Assembly: GCA_021160845.1 (NCBI GenBank)
Contig: JAGHBT010000133.1
Coordinates: 1-8,325 of the forward strand
Length of the DNA stretch: 8,325 nucleotides
DNA from: a bacterium
GTDB taxonomy: Bacteria > Krumholzibacteriota > Krumholzibacteriia > Krumholzibacteriales > WJIX01
Direction: 5' to 3'
A program made the position numbers and the translations under genes. Under the pieces are notes generated by a model. It did not search any database, was not told the origin of the DNA, and saw nothing but the letters and a program-made list of their open reading frames with translations. This document shows positions 5,487 to 8,325 of this stretch, piece after piece. Within the stretch, counting starts at the first letter, position 1. Each line of letters opens with the position of its first letter.

Positions 5487-6686
5487 ATGAAAAAATTTGA
5501 TTATTGGTGGGCAAGAGCATTCCCCTATATTATGGGAACGATCTTCGGCCTTTCTATAGCTCTTCTTGTTATATCGATTGTGATGTTTCAGAAGGTCAAT
5601 CGGAACAAACCCTTTCTGCCGGCTCCATCAGAGGAGTTTGACACAAGAAATATTGGCTATGGGAATCAATCGGTGATGGTTTCCGCGCGAAAGAGCGTGA
5701 GCCCGGCCGTTGTAACAATTACCGCGTACAAGACCAAGATAGTCTATGACAGGCCGCGCTCGAGCTATGAGTGGTTTATGCAATTTTCCGGCAGGATGCC
5801 GCGGCGTCGAAAAGAAAAATATCCAAGCTTCGGTTCCGGAATAATCGTCAATCCGGAAGGTTATATTCTCACAAACGAACATGTTATAAGGAATGCGGAG
5901 GAGATTTATATCACACTTCCCGATAGCGCCGAGGTGCAAGCCATTGTTGCGGGCAAAGCGGTAAGTTTCGACATTGCGCTTCTAAAGATAAAAGGTAAGG
6001 GCTACTCTTACGCTATCCTGGGTGATTCGGATAAACTTGAAATTGGAGAGCCTGTTATCGCTATAGGGAGTCCCTTCACTTATCTTTTCAATGATAATCA
6101 GCCTACCGTTACGGCGGGTGTTGTAAGCGCGCTTAGACGGGATGTCCGTCAGGGTGAGAATGCTGCCCAGGTATTTAATAATATGATACAAACCGATGCG
6201 GCAATAAATCCCGGAAACAGCGGGGGCCCTCTTGTTTCGGCGAGCGGAAGAGTGATTGGAATTAATACATTTATACTTTCGGACAAAAACCAGACTAATA
6301 ATAATGTCGGGATGGGATTTGCTATTCCAATCAACACTGCCAGAATGGTAATGGAGGAAATAATCACTTACGGCCGTTTCAGACAAGTATGGACAGGGTT
6401 GGGAGTGGTTGAGCTTGACGAAGAGATGGAAACCAAACTTTCACTGCCATTTAAAAATGGACTTTTTGTCCAACAGATTGAAAAGGGTGGGCCGGCTGAC
6501 ACGGCGGATTTGAAGGTTGGGGATGTGATTATTGAAATTGACGGAAAAAGAGTTAACAGCTTCACACAAGCAAACAGGCTTATTTTTGGAAAACGTGTAG
6601 GAGATATTTTAAGAGTTACTGTCTGGCGCGATGGGAAGCGTTTAAAAGTTGAGTTAAAACTTGCTGAATCTTTGGACAGAGCCTAG
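5487..6686 (+). CDS. htrA: HtrA/Deg-family serine protease with one PDZ domain, membrane-anchored
   Basis: Envelope protease of 399 aa, MEROPS S1C, that degrades or processes misfolded periplasmic proteins. I start at ATG 5487, nine bases after AGG at 5475; the in-frame GTG at 5481 sits too close to that site. One transmembrane segment at 13-35 should anchor it with the catalytic part outside. The trypsin-like domain (about 65-295) has the full triad: His132 in TNEHV, Asp162 in FDIALLK, and Ser245 in GNSGGPL. A charged insert at about 86-112 (rich in Arg/Lys) occupies the LA-loop position. A single C-terminal PDZ domain runs from about 305 to 392, with GLFVQQIEKGGPA at 325-337 and VGDVIIEIDG at 344-353. 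The one-anchor, one-PDZ layout resembles DegS, but that layout alone does not prove a sigma-E signalling role; a general quality-control protease is equally possible. Lies between tal and purB. Confidence 0.94.
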   Translation: MKKFDYWWARAFPYIMGTIFGLSIALLVISIVMFQKVNRNKPFLPAPSEEFDTRNIGYGNQSVMVSARKSVSPAVVTITAYKTKIVYDRPRSSYEWFMQFSGRMPRRRKEKYPSFGSGIIVNPEGYILTNEHVIRNAEEIYITLPDSAEVQAIVAGKAVSFDIALLKIKGKGYSYAILGDSDKLEIGEPVIAIGSPFTYLFNDNQPTVTAGVVSALRRDVRQGENAAQVFNNMIQTDAAINPGNSGGPLVSASGRVIGINTFILSDKNQTNNNVGMGFAIPINTARMVMEEIITYGRFRQVWTGLGVVELDEEMETKLSLPFKNGLFVQQIEKGGPADTADLKVGDVIIEIDGKRVNSFTQANRLIFGKRVGDILRVTVWRDGKRLKVELKLAESLDRA

Positions 6687-6721
6687 AGAGATTTGTGTAG
6701 ACAAAAAAAGGGGAGGTCGTT

Positions 6722-8017
6722 TTGATACCCAGGTATTCTATTCCCGCTATTCAGGGGATATGGTCTGACAAAAACAGGTATAATTTGTGGCGGGAGATCG
6801 AGGTTTTATATTGTGAAGGGCTGGCCAGGTATGGATATATTCCGAAAAAGGCGGCCGTAGAAATCAGATCCAAAGCGGATTTTAGTATAAAAAGGATTGA
6901 AAAAATTGAAAAGAAAACCCGTCATGATGTAATAGCTTTTCTGACTAATATGGCGGAGAATATTGGCCCCGCAGGTAAATACCTCCATATGGGGATGACA
7001 AGTTCGGATCTCCTCGATACTGCTCTTGCTTGCCAGCTCCGTTCGGCTGGGAGGGAAAATCTCGGAAGGCTTGAGAAATTCCGCACGGTACTGAAAAACC
7101 AGGCGGTAAGATATAAAGATCTTCCTATGATAGGCAGAACCCACGGGATCCATGCCGAACCGACTACATTCGGCCTTAAACTCCTGGTGTGGTACTGCGA
7201 AACTGAAAGAAATATTGAGAGATTGAAGGAAGCTATAGATGGTATCTCGGTAGGTCAGCTGACAGGGGCTGTAGGGACAATGTCGCATACGGATCCGAGA
7301 GTTGAACGATTTGTTATGAAGAAGCTCGGATTAAAGCCGGCGCTTGTAACCACTCAGATCGTTCAGCGTGACAGGCATGCCCGCTATATGTCGACGATAG
7401 CTCTTATCGGCGCTTCACTCGAAAAAATGGCTTTTGAGATAAGGGGCTTGCAAAGAACAGAGGTTGCTGAAGCGGAAGAGCCTTTTACTCCCGGACAGAA
7501 GGGGTCGAGTGCAATGCCGCACAAGAGGAATCCGATTCTTACCGAGAGGATAAGCGGAATGGCAAGAATTCTGCGTTCCAATTCGATTGCCGCCCTGGAA
7601 AATGTCGCTCTGTGGCACGAAAGAGATATCAGCCATTCATCGGTAGAGAGAATGATTTTTCCCGATTCAACGGGGCTGCTTGCCTATATGCTGGAAAAGT
7701 TTACCTGGGTAGTTAAGAATTTAAGGGTCAATAAAAAGGCAATGAAAAGGAATCTTGAGCTTACCGGCGGGCATATTTTTTCACAGCATATACTCCTTCT
7801 TCTAGTGAAGAAGGGGCTTTCCAGGGAGGCCGCCTACGCGATAGTACAGAATGCCGCTATGAAAAGCATGGAATCTGATATTGCTTTTAAAGAACTTCTC
7901 GCCCTGGATAAAGGGTTAACAAAAGTTTGTTCCGGAGAGGAAATTGATAAGGCCTTCAATCTGGACAACCATTTAAAGAATATTGATCATATTTTTAAAA
8001 GGGTTTTGAAGAAATAG
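6722..8017 (+). CDS. purB: Adenylosuccinate lyase PurB
   Basis: Cytoplasmic tetrameric lyase of the fumarase/aspartase superfamily that releases fumarate twice in purine synthesis: SAICAR to AICAR, and adenylosuccinate to AMP. The start is TTG 6722, fixed by the strong GGGGAGG five bases upstream and by the usual opening MIPRYS. The 431-aa length equals the compact bacterial type, and the catalytic residues fall at the same numbers as in B. subtilis PurB: His68 in RHDV and His141 in GRTHG. TSSDLLDTA at 93-101 and the signature GSSAMPHKRNP at 261-271 are intact, with the catalytic serine in the flexible loop at 262/263. The C-terminal helical domain is complete. It follows htrA by 35 nt, probably on the mRNA started before tal, and precedes purL, another gene of the same pathway. 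Confidence 0.97.
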   Translation: MIPRYSIPAIQGIWSDKNRYNLWREIEVLYCEGLARYGYIPKKAAVEIRSKADFSIKRIEKIEKKTRHDVIAFLTNMAENIGPAGKYLHMGMTSSDLLDTALACQLRSAGRENLGRLEKFRTVLKNQAVRYKDLPMIGRTHGIHAEPTTFGLKLLVWYCETERNIERLKEAIDGISVGQLTGAVGTMSHTDPRVERFVMKKLGLKPALVTTQIVQRDRHARYMSTIALIGASLEKMAFEIRGLQRTEVAEAEEPFTPGQKGSSAMPHKRNPILTERISGMARILRSNSIAALENVALWHERDISHSSVERMIFPDSTGLLAYMLEKFTWVVKNLRVNKKAMKRNLELTGGHIFSQHILLLLVKKGLSREAAYAIVQNAAMKSMESDIAFKELLALDKGLTKVCSGEEIDKAFNLDNHLKNIDHIFKRVLKK

Positions 8018-8058
8018 ATGGAAATTTAATAGGGAGACACCCGTTTCTCCGCAGCGTC

Positions 8059-8087
8059 TTGACAATTTTTTCACTTTCATATAGATT
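8059..8087 (+). promoter_or_regulatory. Putative sigma70-type promoter for purL
   Basis: A perfect -35 box TTGACA (8059-8064) is followed after 17 bp by TAGATT (8082-8087), 4/6 to the -10 consensus. The purB-purL gap of 124 nt is longer than the other gaps in this run, which fits separate initiation. A small GGAGA/TCTCC hairpin (8033-8050) lies just upstream without a T run, so purB transcripts may still read through. Confidence 0.5.
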
Positions 8088-8141
8088 GGGAAATTGAACT
8101 GGATAGCCTGAAAAAAGAAAATCAGGGAAAGGATAAAATTA

Positions 8142-8325
8142 GTGCTTAAAGGAACTGTGTCTATAAAAGGTAAGCCGGATTCTGAAGTAAAACAGTCTTT
8201 ATCTAAGAGGGGCTTTAATATTACGGTTGCTGAAGCGCGTAGAGTTGTAGAACTTGTTGGTAGGGATCCGACACTGGTTGAACTCACTATATTCAATACT
8301 ATGTGGAGCGAGCATTGTAGCTACA
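8142..8325 (+). CDS. purL: Phosphoribosylformylglycinamidine synthase subunit PurL (5' part)
   Basis: The first 61 codons of the gene for the ATP-dependent FGAM synthase large subunit, which converts FGAR to FGAM in step four of purine synthesis. The reading frame opens after TGA at 8109; GTG 8142 is chosen because AAGGA lies eight bases upstream. The conserved start of PurL is plain: VVELVGRDPTLVEL at about 34-47, then FNTMWSEHCSY at 51-61, where MWSEHCSY is diagnostic. Only about 28 residues precede this helix, as in the short (about 740 aa) PurL that works with separate PurS and PurQ subunits, and unlike the long fused enzyme. The rest, including the ATP-binding domains, lies beyond the window, so completeness cannot be judged. 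It follows purB, another gene of the pathway, by 124 nt. Confidence 0.93.
   Translation, partial: MLKGTVSIKGKPDSEVKQSLSKRGFNITVAEARRVVELVGRDPTLVELTIFNTMWSEHCSY

Noticed and set aside
8033..8050. Hairpin GGAGA/TCTCC after purB as a terminator
   Set aside because: Only five base pairs and no T run follows it.

Overview
The window looks like ordinary chromosome from a diderm (Gram-negative-type) bacterium. Evidence is a lipobox lipoprotein and a membrane-anchored, periplasm-facing HtrA protease alongside housekeeping genes. Start codons are mixed (ATG, GTG, TTG), most with purine-rich Shine-Dalgarno sites. I cannot name the phylum from sequence alone. All recognised genes are on the + strand.

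Left part (1-3281): a family 5 extracellular solute-binding protein (TTG start) stands alone, with no permease or ATPase genes beside it. After an AT-rich gap comes a two-gene unit, ecfT (transmembrane T component of an energy-coupling-factor importer) overlapping truA (tRNA pseudouridine synthase) by 14 nt. A plausible intrinsic terminator follows truA.

Middle part (about 3290-4825): this stretch differs from its surroundings. Two noncoding blocks of more than 300 nt flank a small, unrecognised, AT-richer lipoprotein gene and an overlapping CopG/BrnA-type antitoxin gene with no visible toxin partner. The noncoding blocks carry several inverted repeats. I read the stretch as an accessory insertion between core genes; no transposase, integrase or convincing terminal repeats are visible.

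Right part (4748-8325): a well-spaced sigma70-like promoter precedes a closely packed run of talC-type transaldolase, HtrA-type serine protease and purB (gaps of 16 and 35 nt). A second sigma70-like promoter then precedes purL, which leaves the window after 61 codons. The transaldolase supplies the non-oxidative pentose phosphate route to ribose 5-phosphate. PurL and PurB act in de novo purine synthesis, which starts from the ribose 5-phosphate derivative PRPP. The protease in between probably handles envelope protein quality control and is not linked metabolically.

I found no convincing new biological system. The parts most worth a second look are the 3290-4825 insertion with its orphan antitoxin and structured noncoding blocks, the altered coupling motif in EcfT, and the residues that mark the small aldolase as a transaldolase.
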